Shown: in pieces, positions 45,032 through 55,173 of the stretch
How positions within the stretch are numbered: the stretch's first letter is position 1
How the letters are laid out: the number at the start of each line of letters is the position of its first letter
Assembly: GCA_030407315.1 (NCBI GenBank)
Contig: JALQPE010002265.1
Location: 62,001-126,000 of the forward strand
From: Asparagopsis taxiformis
Lineage: Eukaryota; Rhodophyta; Florideophyceae; Bonnemaisoniales; Bonnemaisoniaceae
Length of the DNA stretch: 64,000 nt
Direction of reading: 5' to 3'
Notes under the pieces: generated by a model
The model's database searches: none
What the model saw: only the letters and a program-made list of their open reading frames with translations
Told to the model about the DNA's origin: nothing
Made by a program: the position numbers and the translations under genes

Positions 45032-45882
45032 AAAAGACTACAAATTGGGCATTGTTATTGGCTGAATTTTGCGGTTATGCTTTGATCGACTCGACTAGTC
45101 GCTGATGAGTGGATAAAGTTTGACGCGAATATCTGCAAAACGCATCGTTGCGCCTCCTTGAAACGTCGGTGCGAATTGGTCGACGATCAGTGCGCGTGTT
45201 GATCAAAGGTTTCCTCGATATTTGATGACATTGGTATGGTGCCTCGGATGTCATTACAGCAATTGGCAACGCGGAAGAAGAATTGAACGGGAGAAACGTT
45301 GCAAATGATTGTAAGGCAATGAATTGTCAGCAAAGGAGTGGTACATGAACAGTAAAGGGTGTCAGCAAGGAAAGAGTCTAATTCGCTCTACGCGCCGAGG
45401 TATTCTCCGATCGTAAAGCGACAAGAGACAACGCCGGCCCGGCCCGGCCCGGCCCGGCACGTCCGACTTTGCGGCTGCAAACTATCGCGACGCAAAACGC
45501 GCCATCGTCATTGGCGCACTGTACGAAAATACACTTGCAGAAACTAAATATTTCTAATGTTATTCCGAATCAAAAATTTACTCGACAAACACACTCGTTC
45601 ATTGCTGGCATTCCAAGAACACAACGACGTCATCGATGCACCATCCACAGTGAATACAAACAATATTTCGCGTCTTTTCGCACGTCGCATTTCCCATTTT
45701 GTTACACTCATCAAAAAAACGTACCATCTTCATTGCGCAACATTTCCGCTCAACGCCGCCATCCATTCCTACCACCCCACCCCACCCCACGCCGTTCGCA
45801 CCTCGCGCGCCCCGCCCAACGTCCACTTCCCGCAGATCCGTGCGTCGACACGCAGAAACACCCGTAACCCCCACATCCAGCC
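45032..45882. other. Divergent promoter region between GST/CP12-tail and GRAM-like genes
   Basis: About 850 bp between outward starts. It contains the GGCCC pentamer array listed separately and a C-rich stretch (CCCCA repeats) near 45772-45790, 100 bp before the GRAM-like start. Frames on both strands here (e.g. 45599-45988 minus) are composition shadows. Confidence 0.4.
45436..45458. repeat. GGCCC pentamer array
   Basis: About 4.6 tandem copies of GGCCC in the GST/CP12-tail to GRAM-like intergenic region. A simple-sequence repeat of no evident function. Confidence 0.8.
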
Positions 45883-46773
45883 ATGCCCTCGCGGCAGCGC
45901 TTCCAACGCTCCAAGAGCAGCGGTTCCAAGGGCTCCAAAGAGTCCAAGGAGTGCGCCCCAGATTTCGACGCCCTAGAGTCGGTCGCAAAGCCCCCCACCC
46001 CAGCCATGCACCGCTTCAACGTCCTCTACGCCCGTAAGAGCCGCTCCAGTATCGGCAACAACTCGGGCGTGCTCTACCTTACAGCCACCTCCGCTGTGCT
46101 CTACGCTCATTTCGTCAATGTGGCACTCGATGATGAGCGTGTCGTCATGCCCTTCAAGGATATGGCCCATGTCCGTAAAATCTCCTATAGACTTCTCATT
46201 CAGCAGGGCTTGCTTCTACGCTGCCACGGCCTCCCAGATTATCTCATCATGCCGTGCAAGAAGAGCGACCTCCAGCAACTCAAGGATTTAATGAATGCTA
46301 TGGCTGCAGAGCTCCGTGGCAGTGCCACCACCAGTTCCGATGCAATGAGCAGCACTGACACTCCCAGTATTGGCCACAACTGCGAAACCGATTCCGATTC
46401 CCCGTGCGTCGACTTCAAAGATTTTGTCTCGGCTGATACAAAAGAGTCAGCAGACCAACAAGATGTTGCCGCTCGCAACCTCGCTTTTGATCCGCCACAA
46501 TACAAACTTGAAGATGAAATTCACCCTAACACTTCTCACGACATATCTTCAAAAACAAATTCACCATATCAACAAACTTCAAAGTCTCTCATCGCCAAGT
46601 TTCCCGCTCTACGAAAAGTCAAGCATACTTTTTTCCGACTCATCACACACGATACCGCTTATCTTTTGATCATCTGTCTCTTCCTCATCCTCATTTCGGT
46701 GAGCATGTGCATAAGTCTGTACCAATTAAGAACCCGTATTTCATCTCTTGCCAGAGTAATCAAAGAACAATAA
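45883..46773 (+). CDS. GRAM-like domain protein with C-terminal membrane anchor
   Basis: 296 residues, one exon. The N-terminus is basic and Ser/Lys-rich. Residues 44-145 look like a GRAM/PH-like fold: RFNVLYARKSRSSIGNNSGV, LYLTATSAVLYAHFV, VVMPFKDMAHVRKI and GLLLRCHGLPDYLIM. A disordered acidic region follows (about 150-235). One membrane segment lies at about 261-281 (AYLLIICLFLILISVSMCIS), close to the C-terminus, followed by a short basic tail. GRAM proteins with a C-terminal anchor usually sit at ER contact sites and handle lipids, but here no START-like lipid-transfer domain is present. The domain call is by pattern and moderately sure. Confidence 0.6.
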   Translation: MPSRQRFQRSKSSGSKGSKESKECAPDFDALESVAKPPTPAMHRFNVLYARKSRSSIGNNSGVLYLTATSAVLYAHFVNVALDDERVVMPFKDMAHVRKISYRLLIQQGLLLRCHGLPDYLIMPCKKSDLQQLKDLMNAMAAELRGSATTSSDAMSSTDTPSIGHNCETDSDSPCVDFKDFVSADTKESADQQDVAARNLAFDPPQYKLEDEIHPNTSHDISSKTNSPYQQTSKSLIAKFPALRKVKHTFFRLITHDTAYLLIICLFLILISVSMCISLYQLRTRISSLARVIKEQ

Positions 46774-46908
46774 CTTACTAAATTCACTAGATTAGCTAAC
46801 AATCCATTCATCTTTTCTCGCCTCTCACTTTTACGATCTTAACCACTCCTATACTGTCAATCGACCCAAGACAATACTAGTCCGTATACTTTTGATACAA
46901 ATCCAAAT

Positions 46909-49900
46909 TTACGGCTTTGCCAATTTCGAGTTGATGAACTTCTTGCGTTGTGGTGCAGATGAAGTTGAGCTACCTGTAGTTCCACCTGCTGCAGGCCTCC
47001 CGCGGCTGTCCCTCGCCCCGCTGCTTCCATACCTGGAAGGCAAAGCTGGCTTCTCTTCGCGTGCGCCACTCGACGCTATACGTCTTCCGAAGCCTCCAGT
47101 TGGTGCCCGATCTGATGGACGACGCCCAACCGGTGGCGGTCCACCCGATGTCGCTGAACGCGCAGCGACTCCGTCCGGCATTGCCCCAGCAGTGCCTCCC
47201 AATTTCGTTCCACGGAACGCCCCCGGCCTGTACTTTCCTGTGCTTGGTGGCGGCAGCGCTGTTCTCCTCTTCTCCTGCTCTTCCCGCTCCGCTGCCTCCT
47301 TCGCTTTCCTAGCTGCTTCATTCGCAGCAGCTTCTCGCGCCTCTTGCTGTTCTCTGGCTACGCGCTCTGCTTCTTCACGCTCAGCTTCCAGTTTCGCCTC
47401 CTCCTCTGCACGGGCAGCTGCCTGTTCTGCTTCACGGCGTGCCTGTGCCTCAGCACGTTCTCTCTCTACCTGTGCCCAAGCTTCAAAGTCTTCGTTCACT
47501 CGCCTCATCAGGTCGGCAAGGTAATGCTGCAGGTTGGGCATGACGCGATTAGTTCGCCCCTTATCTTCGAGAGCCTGCGCATGGTGTGCCCTTGCCTCCT
47601 CCAATTCACGTGCAGCTATCTCTTCAGTGAGACGCGATTGACTGTCCGCTTCTTCAACATATTTCTGCTCGCGAAGCGGCCATTGCGCCTCACGATTGGC
47701 ACGTTCGATATAATTCAAATGATTCACAAGCTGCTGTACCCTCTTTTTCATCTCTGCTTGTTCCTTTAGTTCCTTCTCCTTTTCACGTGTCATACGTGCC
47801 TCCCTCTCTGCATCTCCTTCACCATCACCACCAATGACTCCGCCAACACCAGAACCATCTCCCATGGAGCTTTCTGCAGGAGCAAGGATTTGCCGGCTTT
47901 GTTCATCTGCGCGTCTCTTAGCTTCTTCCTGTTTACGACGGTGTTCGGCCATTGCAAGTTCCCTGGCGGCTGCAAGCTTCCTTTGACGTACCGCCTCGGC
48001 TGTTCGACGTTCGGCTTCTTCCTTTCTGCGTTCGATGAGCTCTCGTCTCTGCAAAATACTTTTCTCTTCTTCACCAGCAGAGGCCTTCGCAGTAGAAATA
48101 GCCAGCTTTCTTCGAGCCACCGCTTTCTTTTCCTTCTCGAGAGAAATGGCAACCACTTCTTGGTCTGAAGCAGTGGCAGCAGAAACCAAAGCATTCTCAG
48201 TGAGCATCTTAGACGTCAAAGCCATTCTTCGCGCAAGCCGTCCAAGCTGTGATCGCATTCCGTCGGTAGAGAAAAGTTCGCTTTCAAATCGAAGACACTG
48301 ATTCTGGTAGTCGAAGCGCACTGCCAAAGATCTTGTCTTCAAGGCAGTCAACGCAGTGTCCTCAACTTCTGTATAGTCGGCAAAAGAAGCAACCTTCTTC
48401 ATATCGTCAAGACGCATGACATCATACACCTTCCCCAGCTGCTCCAAGAGTCGAAAGATTGCAACTCTGCGCAGGGGAGTCGTATACTCCTTCAGCGCAC
48501 TATGGGCTTCAACAAACGAAAGAATCTTCTTAAAGCGCTTCCCAAATTGGAGTGGTGCCATTTCACCTTCAAGCAAACTGTGCAAGTCACCTAGCTCAGC
48601 GTGACAGGCTTTTCCTACACCTTTTGCGAGCAACTCTGTAATCAGAGTGTTTCGCTCGGCAGCAGAGGAATACCCGAGAAGAGAAGCCATCCGTGCATGT
48701 CTAGCCGCATTTTCACTGGTCTGCGTTCCCAGAACATCAGTCATAATTCCATATGAATCCGACAAAACAGCAGATTGAGCGTCATAAACTGGTATGGAAA
48801 GCGCAGCAAGTAAGAGCCGGGAAGCCATTGTTCTGGCATCATCGGCTGATAAATTTCGATTCTGCTTCACAGAGAGAGTATACAACTTATAGAGTGCATG
48901 GGCATGGTACAAATAGTTGCCAGAGACCCAGAAAACCTGCATCAGCTTGTCATAGTATATGCTCATGTGCTGGGGCTTCGCCTTGGCTTTCCCCATAGTC
49001 ATGATCATATGAATGTCTTCAATCGTGCGATAAGCCTCCTGCCAATGTTCAAGAGATACTGCAGTTGCTAGTTGAGTGAAACGCGTCTCAAGGAACTTCT
49101 GCAACGTCTCCGTATCAGTAATCCTAACATCATTGGGAGAGTTTCGTGGGTTATTGATGAGCTGATTGAGATGTTGACGGAGCATATCGCAGAGACGTCT
49201 GAATTCCATATAACGCTTGTACCTGATGCAGAAAGAAAATGCTTTAGTCGCCATGCCGTGATAGCAAGCCTCCAGCTTATTATGCGTCTTGACAATATCC
49301 AAAACGACGCGATACACTTCCCAGAGGAAGCGCATCCACGGGACAACTTGTTGGCGGTCGACGCGCTCTTTAGTCAGTGCGTTTCCGGCGGCCTCGAGGA
49401 GGAGGGTCTCTGGCGTCTCCATGGCGCCATCCTCAAGATCCTCGGCACCTTCAAGAATAGTTTCATCGACAAGTTTACGAGCATCCTCTGTGCGCTTCTC
49501 TGCTAAATCAATGAGGAAACGGACAACTTCTTCTAGAGAGGAAACATTGGACTGCATGCACATCGCGCGATACTTGTGCAGAGCTTCTTTCACCATTCCC
49601 GGCTTACGGAGATCTACGCTTAGCTCCATAAGCTTCATCATGATTCCTTCATAGGTCTTGCTCCATTGACGTCGCCTGGTTTGATTGTCCGTGATAATTT
49701 CATAAAGGGCTTGGTTGGCGTCAAAAACTTCTCCAACTTCAACAAGCTCTATTTTGTTTGACAAGACGGAACGACGCGGACAGTTAGTTGAAAAGTGCAA
49801 GGGTAGTCTCATGGAAAGGCAAATTTGACGGATAGATACAACTTACGAGCCACGCGACTGAGAGCATTCTCGGGTTTCAAGCCGATTTCGCGACGATCCC

Positions 49901-49940
49901 AGCGGTTGAAGTTACTGCGGAAACCTACACGCCTGGCCAT
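46909..49940 (-). CDS. EIF3A: Translation initiation factor eIF3 subunit a (two exons)
   Basis: Largest scaffold subunit of eIF3, needed for 40S recruitment to mRNA. Exon 1 is 49847-49940 (MARRVGFRSNFNRWDRREIG then PENALSRVA) and exon 2 is 46909-49748, giving 977 residues. The 98-bp intron 49749-49846 has donor GTAAGT, a CTAAC branch and acceptor ATAG; joining forms a CAG codon and rebuilds the family block PENALSRVAQLVEVG. The N-terminal half is helical with the eIF3a start YEIITDNQTRRRQWSKTYEG and a PCI domain (about 310-500). The rest is the long charged coiled coil (REAEQAAARAEEEAKLEAER) with a Gly/Arg/Pro-rich C-terminus. Human eIF3a is longer because of its repeat tail, which this protein lacks. 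Starting instead at 49812 within the intron would give a wrong N-terminus. Confidence 0.93.
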
Positions 49941-50361
49941 TTTGGAAAGGCACTGTGAAACAGAACGTGTACGCTGAAAACAGTGGCCGTGAGCAGAGCG
50001 CAGATGTGACGAGACGACTCTGTGAGAAGAAAGTTGTGGTTGGAAGGGCAGGTGCGAGCTACTTTCGACCCCCTCACAGACGATCAGTCCGCGGGACGCC
50101 GTCGATTTTTCGCAGCAAATATAAAATATGGTTTTATTTCCGGGTAAATGTTACTTTTGTAAAAGAATTGTGAAATCTCGCGGCTCTGAGTACAACAGTC
50201 GTGCGTGGGATGAGTCTATCATCGTCGATTCCTTGACCATATTGCTTATTCGTCGGGATGTGGAAGTTACTTCTCAGTAAAGTGAAACCAACTATTCGTT
50301 TATGTTAATAGCGCGCTCAGTATGTTTGATAATATTAGGCACTGGACAGATTGATAACTAA
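49941..50361. other. Intergenic region upstream of eIF3a
   Basis: About 420 bp between the eIF3a start and the stop of the small plastid protein gene. A plus-strand frame 49955-50173 has no family content. It must hold the eIF3a promoter. No motif was recognised. Confidence 0.35.
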
Positions 50362-50814
50362 CTATTCTCCTCTTAGCCTCTCAGAGATACTCTTGTCATC
50401 TCCCGCAGCTTTTCTACCGAAAGCGATTTCTTCCAAAGACTGGCCTGCTCTGCGGTAGGTCTTATTGGCCTTTAGATAGTCTGGGCATGGTCTGTACGCT
50501 TTAATCGGCCACCAATCAAGTACTGCACCAAGACCACCAACAATCTTTCCGTTTCCATCGCATCCACTAACGACACCACCTTCTCTGCCACATGATTCAC
50601 AAACATTCACTGGATCCTCTTTTGCTTCATCAGTATCGGGGCTCACTTGCATGCGAAATCCACTTCGGCTATGTGCATGTGTCACAGGTTCGGAAGCGTG
50701 TAAACTATTCAACGAAATACGCTGATGACCAATTCTTGGACTCACAAACGTGCTGGCAGAGTGTATCTTCTTAAAATGGGACGAAGAACTCGGAAGATAA
50801 ACGACGAATGCCAT
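50362..50814 (-). CDS. Small plastid-targeted Cys-containing protein, unknown
   Basis: 150 residues, one exon. The N-terminus MAFVVYLPSSSSHFKKIHSA is a good transit peptide with Phe at position 3; the leader runs to about residue 60. The mature part has VCESCGREGGVVSGCDGNGK (about 70-89), reminiscent of DnaJ-type CxxC zinc motifs but with only three Cys, then LGAVLDWWPIKAYRPCPDY and QSLEEIAFGRKA. The DWWP and RPCPDY parts look like conserved family blocks, but I cannot name the family. A plastid redox or metal-binding role is possible. Confidence 0.65.
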   Translation of the reverse strand: MAFVVYLPSSSSHFKKIHSASTFVSPRIGHQRISLNSLHASEPVTHAHSRSGFRMQVSPDTDEAKEDPVNVCESCGREGGVVSGCDGNGKIVGGLGAVLDWWPIKAYRPCPDYLKANKTYRRAGQSLEEIAFGRKAAGDDKSISERLRGE

Positions 50815-51342
50815 GGAGCTGAGCTAGGTTGGAAATTTTTGCGTCAATCTCAATGCTGCTGTGGCTCGGTACTTGGTCAAGACTGCTAGATGCGATCTCG
50901 TAGTTCTTGGACATGCTTCTTGATTCTACTTTTTATTTTTAAATTTATGATGCTTGATGCACATATATGTGTGGTGGTCATGTGCTCACTGTCATCCGAA
51001 AATGGCATGTTCGGAATCAATGTAGAGCTGCGTGGCGCCCTCACACAGATTCTATGTATTAGCTGCTAACGGCAACATAAATACTAAGCGATATTGGTAC
51101 CAATAGTATTAGTCCATTCCCGGGTTAAACGGCGCGAAACAGTTCTACAGCGAAGACCATCCAGGGAGGCAGATGATCCTCCCAAAAATAAATACTATTC
51201 ATTCTTTTTTAAATTTTTGAACGACATTCATCTTTGAAATTTAAGATATTGATAGCTCAACTCTCCCATCCAAATACTAAGCCCCACCCCACCCGCAACT
51301 CGTTTCCAAATCTACGCGTCCGCCAACACCATCAAGAGTAGC
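50815..51342. other. Divergent promoter of the small plastid protein and SPC24 genes
   Basis: 528 bp between outward starts. It includes the E2F-like site listed separately and an AT-rich part near 51200-51250. Nothing else was seen. Confidence 0.4.
51131..51139 (-). promoter_or_regulatory. E2F-like site (TTTCGCGCC on the minus strand)
   Basis: Fits TTTSSCGC, about 205 bp upstream of the SPC24 start. Kinetochore genes are cell-cycle regulated in other eukaryotes, so the site is plausible. Consensus match only. Confidence 0.4.
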
Positions 51343-52032
51343 ATGGCGAGTACCCAGAAAAACAACAACACCAATTATACTCCATTGAGTTTGGCGAGAC
51401 AACAAACTCATACTGAAGCGCCCACGCCCACCACCGTGAAGACGTTATCACAGCAGATCGCAGCGTTGAGGAGCACCGCCGAGGACTATGAAACAGTCTC
51501 GAAACAACATGTCGATTTACTAGGGCCGATTGCAGATACAATTGACGTCATTCATAACTATCGTCTCAGCGAAACCGCTTCTCTTGCAGAAGACCTTGAG
51601 AAGTGGATTGACAGTGTGGAGAAGGTGAAAACGCAAGCAAATTCAACAGAAGCGATTGATGCAGCAAAGGAGCGAGTTAAAACTCTTAATGCAGAGCGTG
51701 ATGAGCTACTTGCGGAAATTCTGAGCGGGAAGAAAGAGGTGGCCGACCTAAAGGAAAAGCTTCAGCAAGTGGAAGAGGAGCTTACGGATATGCGAATGAA
51801 GAAACTTGCAATCACGGAGAAAGAGGAAAGTGAGTTGATTACGCTACAGTATCTTGAGAAAGTGTTACGCAATTTGTCCAATGCGAAGATTACTTCGTCG
51901 TACGGCTCGTCTACACTGGAGGGTTTTGTTTGCAAAAAGGAAAGTCACGACGTTATTCCGTTCCGGTACGACATGAGTACATCCAAGTACGACCGAGTGA
52001 ATCATTTGTGGGACCTCATTGGAGAACAGTAG
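51343..52032 (+). CDS. SPC24: SPC24-like NDC80-complex kinetochore subunit
   Basis: 229 residues, one exon. With SPC25 it forms the inner, centromere-facing end of the NDC80 complex. The N-terminal 50 residues are disordered. A long coiled coil follows (about 60-170, TLNAERDELLAEILSGKKEV). The C-terminal globular part (about 172-229) has LQYLEKVLRNLSNAKITSSY, GFVCKKESHDVIPFRYDMST and the closing NHLWDLIG. The order of short strand, Gly-containing strand, PF/PI strand and a final LWxLI helix is that of SPC24. Sequence conservation is low in this family, so the call rests on architecture and the C-terminal pattern. Confidence 0.65.
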   Translation: MASTQKNNNTNYTPLSLARQQTHTEAPTPTTVKTLSQQIAALRSTAEDYETVSKQHVDLLGPIADTIDVIHNYRLSETASLAEDLEKWIDSVEKVKTQANSTEAIDAAKERVKTLNAERDELLAEILSGKKEVADLKEKLQQVEEELTDMRMKKLAITEKEESELITLQYLEKVLRNLSNAKITSSYGSSTLEGFVCKKESHDVIPFRYDMSTSKYDRVNHLWDLIGEQ

Positions 52033-52185
52033 TAACAGTCCACGTGCAGTTGCTTCTGCCCCGACTATATATTTGTTTTGCATAGTTTGTACATTTACGA
52101 TCATCTGTGAGAGCTGAACATTTGTAATACAAAGTGAGCACTGTCGCAACGTCTCACGGCTTCTTTCGCAAATCTGTTGCTCAGT

Positions 52186-53115
52186 CTACACCATACGCTT
52201 GTACTCTAACAAGTTACGGAGTCGCATAATTTGAGCACCTGCTACCCCAAGAATCAAGAAGCATTCCACAAATGCCCAAAATGTCACTCGCCTTCTGTTC
52301 TTGTCCGCAGCTGTGATAACAATATAAAAAACGATTTGTTAGAACCTAAAAACACCAGACTCGATTGCCACAAAGTTTTGTCGGTAATAAAAACTTACTC
52401 TGTCGATGATGATGCTCTCTTGCTTTGAAAGCTTCCAAGTCAACTCGCGCAGCGCTTACAAGAGAATTCAATCTCTCCACGCTGTATACCATGTCGCTCA
52501 CGTGCTCTGTGATGAGGTGCAAAAGCCAGATGCAAGGGAAGAAGAGGGACTTGTTAGAGATTTGCGATTACGATTCGCTGATCGCATCAAATAATCAGGA
52601 CAACGTACCTTCCTTGGCAACGTCAGATAAAGCAGAATCAGTCTCCGTATTGATCCAGAAGGAAACCTCTGTCTCAGTGTATGCATTTTTGAAGCAGAAA
52701 CTGTATTCACCATCTTCATTGGCGATAAATTCGACTCGTCCCTCGCTTTCAGCCTCAAACTTTTGAAGCTCATGTCCGCTGGGCGCATTTACATGCAGGT
52801 ACACATAGGCGCCATAACCCCATGAAAGAACGTCAAAAAAGGCTAGAACCTTGTTACCTGCAATGTGGTGAAACCAGTTGAAAAGTGTGTAAGTGAACTG
52901 ATCGTTGCATAGCAAATGAAGTTTGCTGATATTGACGGAACGTCATGATTGGGATACGCAATTTCAAATTCATGCAGCTTACCTTTGTGCGTGATTTCGT
53001 GGAAGCACAACGTCTCTTTCGGGGAAATCTTAAAGTTGAGCGCGCTTGTGGGGGATACAATTGCAACGATGAAAAGGGCTGTGAGTAGCACCAAGTTTGC
53101 AGAGCGCCGCATCAT
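52186..53115 (-). CDS. p24/TMED (emp24/gp25L) cargo receptor (four exons)
   Basis: Type I membrane protein of COPII/COPI vesicles that cycles between ER and Golgi. Exons: 52983-53115, 52609-52857, 52399-52506 and 52186-52310, giving 204 residues. Introns of 125, 102 and 88 bp (GTAAGC..CAG, GTACGT..CAG, GTAAGT..CAG) keep phase at every junction. The signal peptide MMRRSANLVLLTALFIVAIV ends before LNF. The GOLD domain carries the two Cys (ETLCFHEI and YSFCFKNAY). Exon 3 gives the helical stalk ending in KAREHHHRQ. Exon 4 gives the membrane segment (FWAFVECFLILGVAGAQIM) and a 12-residue tail ending KRMV, without the usual FF and KK pairs. Starting at 53115 gives an ATG in good context; no other Met upstream in frame. 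Confidence 0.9.
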
Positions 53116-53872
53116 GTTGATTGTCGTCGTGGATCGCACGGTAGCAAGCTTCTCACTGCGAAATCAAAGCTTTTTGTTTGAATAATACGGCGAACGCTGT
53201 ACGGAGGAACAGAGTGGAGCGCGGTAGCGCTGTTGAAACGAGAGGCAGAGCGTCGGGAGAGGGTGATGTTTCGCGAAGAAGCGGAGTTGTTTGGACTCGG
53301 AAAGGACAACAGACAAATAGATGAGGAGTTGTTGTTTCTGGAAAATTTTCTAAGGATTTAATTCAATTACGCGATGTGAGTGGGTCAATGACAATCAAAA
53401 CCGGAAAAGTGTTATGTGCGTCATCTTCGCAGTGGTTGCCACCAGCGAATGACCCGTCGGGCTCTAATTCGCTATTGCAATCTAGAACAATACTGGTAGG
53501 TGAAAAACCTTTTTCCCTCGAGGCCATCAGCATAGATGAGTATTTACTATTTGATTACATCTACATTCCCTCACCACGGACACGCAATGGACAGTATGTT
53601 GGTGTGTGGTCATATTAGTTTGAGCGTTAGACTCATCTTCGCTTTCTCTATGTTTTCACAGTTTCTAACAGGCAATAGGTCCAAGCTGAAATCAGCTTTT
53701 CAGTATGTTCAGAATCGAGACAACAAGCGATAGCATCATTCGAAGAACTCGGTGTTCGCATCAATGTTTGGAATCGGAATATTAATAGTGAGCCCAACAA
53801 CAGCTGTCAACACAAAAACACGCAGACAAATTGGATTAGTCATCATCCAGCAAGCAGGAAAAAAACCACACA
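53116..53872. other. Intergenic region with a doubtful small spliced frame
   Basis: 757 bp between the p24 start and the stop of the DUF3067 gene, both minus strand. On the plus strand a frame from ATG at about 53388 ends at a GTAGGT donor near 53494 and could join, in phase, a second piece after TTTTCACAG near 53660, giving about 59 residues (ends YVQNRDNKR). I know no such family and do not call it as a gene. The rest shows nothing. Confidence 0.3.
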
Positions 53873-54463
53873 TCAACAGCAAAACATACGTCTTTTCTTC
53901 ACAGATGCAATGTAATCACAAAAATAATCCACAGCATCCCATCTCTGCAACAACTGAGCGACAGCCTCACAATGGCTGGCAAAGACATCCTCCTCCATAT
54001 AGAAACTTTGTTGCTCAAAGTAACGCCACATAATCTGCACAAAAACGCCTTGTCAGCACATGATGAACGGCCATCAAAGCAGGGACAGAAAAGCAGTAGC
54101 AAAACAAACCTGTACATAAACGCGACCATTTCGTTTCTGCGGTTGAATATCATACTGGACGCTCCAACGATCCTTAATAGCCTTACGCAAAGCGACGCCA
54201 TCAAAACGATCACTGACACGAACGCCAGACGTGTCCTCCTCGGCGCCGAAGAGGCCCTCGAGTCGACGGCGCATGTCCTCCAGCTTCCTTCGTTCCTCCT
54301 CCTGCGCGACGTCGTCTGGGGGCGGCGAATCGGCGGCGCATTTGGGGGGGAGACGGGCGCGCGATGGGCGCGATTTGGACAGTGGACGCGGGTTGGCAGC
54401 GAGCGAGGTCGCGGACGAGTGGCGTGTCGTCCAGTGGAGTGGCAGCGGTGCGATAAAGGCCAT
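53873..54463 (-). CDS. Plastid-targeted DUF3067 protein of cyanobacterial origin (two exons)
   Basis: 171 residues. Exon 1 is 54110-54463 (MAFIAPLPLHWTTRHSSATS transit peptide with Phe at 3) and exon 2 is 53873-54034. The 75-bp intron 54035-54109 has donor GTTTGT, a CTGAC branch and acceptor TGCAG. The join reads GRVYVQ-IMWRYFEQQSFYM, which restores the DUF3067 core: LRKAIKDRWSVQYDIQPQKR, then the MW-Y-EQ-SF block and LLQRWDAVDYFCDYI. The family is small, found in cyanobacteria and plastid-bearing eukaryotes, and has no known function. Exon 1 continued through the intron yields a false C-terminus. A Met at 54766 exists in frame but the intervening sequence does not look like the family. Confidence 0.82.
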
Positions 54464-55173
54464 CGGGAAGTGTGAAGCTGGGAGCGAGATTTGGGGAGAT
54501 GATTGTGGATGTGGTTGGAGTGAAGAGTAGTGGTGACGTAGGTTAGTGTTATGTAAGTTTGCGGTGAGTTTGGAGAAGATATCGAGGATTGGCCTGTGAT
54601 GTGGAAAGTAGACATGAGGGAGAAACACTTGTTTCAAAGTGCATCGTGATTGGCTGGAGCGAGAACTGATCTTGGGGCCTGCAAGTTTTACAGCCTCATG
54701 ATAGGCTGCTCTTGATTGCCGACAACTTGAACAGTGCTCCAATAAGTTGGATAACTTTTGGTGCACGCTTCCCTATTGGTTGGTGCCATTATGGGCAGTA
54801 GCCTTTCCATCTAAGAGGAAACGAGGCACACAAGACCTGCCAAGCTCTGCAATATTAGATATTTGCCGCTGCCTTGAGCCTATCATAGTATGCCAAATAC
54901 ATGCTGGCTGAGATTGCGTCCTGTATCTCGTCGAGCACAGGTTACGTTGCATCGCGTGGAACCAATTGGTCCGGATCGGGGCACAATATCGCGAAGAGTA
55001 CACTGTAGGAACAGAGATTGATTTAGTTTACATTTTCGCTGTAAGATGTAGTTTTCCCATAAGTCATAAAAAGTAAATAAAAAAACAAATTAAGCGGCTG
55101 TCCCTAACTAGATGCTAGTTTGGCGGCTAAGTGGCGGTCACGCCCATGCTCCTTGACACGTTCGTACTTTCTC
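54464..55173. other. Intergenic region, about 0.7 kb
   Basis: Between the DUF3067 start and the stop of the MYB gene (both minus strand). It should hold the DUF3067 promoter and the 3' UTR of the MYB gene. Minus frame 54773-55003 shows no family features. Nothing else was recognised. Confidence 0.35.

Noticed and set aside
45436..45458. GGCCC array as a CRISPR-like or telomeric repeat
   Set aside because: Fewer than five copies of a pentamer, no spacers, no telomere pattern. It is simple sequence.
53376..53733. Possible two-exon small gene on the plus strand (about 59 residues)
   Set aside because: Donor GTAGGT and acceptor TTTTCACAG fit in phase, but the product matches no family, the first piece overlaps other possible frames, and there is no independent support. 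Left as a note in the intergenic entry.
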